Assembly (NCBI GenBank): GCA_021802225.1
Contig: JAKAAS010000123.1
Coordinates: forward strand, 1-6,178
Reading direction: 5' to 3'
From: Bacillota bacterium
Lineage (GTDB): Bacteria > Bacillota_E > Sulfobacillia > Sulfobacillales > Sulfobacillaceae
DNA: 6,178 nt
Made by a program: the position numbers and the translations under genes. Under the pieces are notes generated by a model. It did not search any database, had not been told where the DNA came from, and was given only the letters and a program-made list of their open reading frames with translations. This document shows, in pieces, positions 5,746-6,178 of this stretch (position 1 is the first letter of the stretch; every line of letters begins with the position of its first letter).

Positions 5746-6112
5746 CAGACATTGTACGCCATCCGCCAACAAGCGGGCTGGCGAGGCCAGATTCCGCTGC
5801 CCGGCGTCTTACGCCCCGAAGGCGCCCGCCTTGCGGCCAGGCCATCCTGTGACCATTTCCGCAGCAAAATTGCGGACCACGGACAATTCCCTATGACAGC
5901 TTTTGGTACCTGCTATTCGCCACTTCGGGCTCCCGAAAGCATTGTGCCGCAAATTTTTCCCGGTGGCTGTCCGCGAGCTCCGGGCTGCTAAGGCTTTGGT
6001 GCTGACAGGGTTCACATGCGGATCGTGGTGCGCTATCTGATCTACGCGGTGCCATCCGGAGTCGGGAAGTGGAGGAAACTTGCACCATAAACAAAACAGT
6101 GTTATGTTACAC
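5746..6112. other. Intergenic stretch of about 370 bases without a recognisable gene; several small hairpins
   Basis: The open frames on both strands have no ribosome site and no familiar protein motif, so none is called. The left part carries a run of short perfect stems: CTGGC/GCCAG (5778-5790), GGCGT/ACGCC (5803-5815), AAGGC/GCCTT (5819-5832), TCCGCA/TGCGGA (5858-5876) and TTCGGG/CCCGAA (5924-5937). This could be a structured non-coding RNA, a remnant of a mobile or coding element, or ordinary GC-rich sequence. No riboswitch family is recognised. The last bases before 6113 must hold the promoter of the right-edge gene unless it lies further upstream; none is clear. Confidence 0.4.
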
Positions 6113-6119
6113 GAGGAGG
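6113..6119 (+). promoter_or_regulatory. Ribosome binding site of the right-edge gene
   Basis: GAGGAGG lies five bases before the ATG at 6125, the strongest Shine-Dalgarno sequence in the window, and supports that ATG as a true start. Confidence 0.75.
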
Positions 6120-6124
6120 CTGTT

Positions 6125-6178
6125 ATGGAAGACTTAATCAGCAAAAAGAATTTGTTAATCGAAACAGATATCTCTTAT
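6125..6178 (+). CDS. YhbD-like (DUF4004) protein, N-terminal 18 codons only
   Basis: Only 18 codons are inside the window, starting at an ATG with an excellent ribosome site. The peptide begins MEDLISKKNLLIETDISY. This resembles what I recall of the start of Bacillus YhbD (DUF4004), where ISKK-LL-TGISYGQLYRWKRK leads into a MerR-like helix-turn-helix, so the protein may bind DNA. Here Asp15 replaces the usual Gly. In Bacillus subtilis yhbD is next to the bactofilin genes yhbE and yhbF; whether that holds here cannot be seen. The gene is independent of the ATPase, being over 370 bases beyond its terminator. That a gene starts here is likely; the family call rests on very few residues. Confidence 0.6.
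   Translation, partial: MEDLISKKNLLIETDISY

Noticed and set aside
5752..5991. Plus-strand open frame of 79 codons just after the ATPase terminator.
   Set aside because: Starts within a few bases of the terminator without a ribosome site and gives a low-information Pro/Arg/Cys-rich sequence with no known motif.
6045..6057. On the minus strand GGATGGCACCGCG differs by one base from the T-box riboswitch core GGGTGGNACCGCG.
   Set aside because: No terminator or antiterminator partner strand follows it, no Stem I or specifier region precedes it, and there is no minus-strand gene downstream before the ATPase terminator. Chance match.
5759..6058. Direct repeat GCCATCCG at 5759-5766 and 6051-6058, as if flanking an inserted element.
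   Set aside because: An 8-base repeat within 300 bases is expected by chance; no terminal inverted repeats or transposase were seen.
6016..6090. Small plus-strand frame of 24 codons starting ATG CGG ATC GTG.
   Set aside because: Only a weak CAGGG stands in for a ribosome site, and the peptide is not recognised. Too short to support without conservation.
6080..6108. Possible promoter TTGCAC, 17 bases, TATGTT before the right-edge gene.
   Set aside because: Transcription would start near 6115, inside the ribosome site at 6113-6119, leaving no usable leader.
5809..6144. Minus-strand open frame of 111 codons covering most of the right intergenic region.
   Set aside because: No ribosome site at its start, which lies inside the YhbD-like gene; composition rich in Arg, Ser, His and Cys as in shadow frames; no motif recognised.

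Overview
This window looks like an accessory-metabolism stretch of a Gram-positive (Firmicutes-type) chromosome with fairly high GC. The grounds are AGGAGG-type Shine-Dalgarno sequences before most genes, hairpin terminators, a stand-alone MsmX/UgpC-type ATPase, and a right-edge gene whose first 18 residues resemble the Bacillus YhbD/DUF4004 family. Moderately GC-rich groups such as Sulfobacillus or Alicyclobacillaceae would fit, but the sequence alone does not fix the genus. No insertion sequence, CRISPR array, tRNA or rRNA was seen.

Layout: (1) Minus strand, 1-752: a calcineurin-like metallophosphoesterase with all its metal-binding motifs, cut by the left edge shortly before its stop. (2) 753-986: a divergent control region with a perfect 12-bp palindrome, an 8-bp inverted repeat, a TATAAT box and a LacI-type operator. 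(3) Plus strand, 987-4352: a three-gene operon of LacI-family regulator, MFS sugar-acid transporter and D-2-hydroxyacid dehydrogenase, closed by a terminator with a 15-bp stem at 4370-4407. (4) 4408-5745: a separate one-gene unit for a carbohydrate-ABC-importer ATPase, with a perfect 14-bp palindrome just upstream and its own terminator. (5) 5746-6112: no convincing gene, but several small hairpins. (6) 6125 to the right edge: the start of a YhbD-like gene.

The main reading is that genes 987-4352 are a compact 2-ketogluconate (or similar 2-keto sugar acid) uptake-and-reduction cassette. The gene set matches ptxS, kguT and kguD of pseudomonads. The transporter resembles KguT. The operator TGAAATCGGTTTCG over the transcription start matches the known PtxS site TGAAACCGGTTTCA at 12 of 14 positions. 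The kinase and epimerase genes of the Pseudomonas cluster are absent here, so the dehydrogenase may reduce the free keto acid to gluconate. An Arg where NAD-specific relatives carry Asp hints at NADPH. Ligand, substrate and cofactor are inferences from family knowledge and context.

The ABC ATPase sits between two terminators without permease or binding-protein genes, the arrangement expected of a shared ATPase that energises several sugar importers encoded elsewhere.
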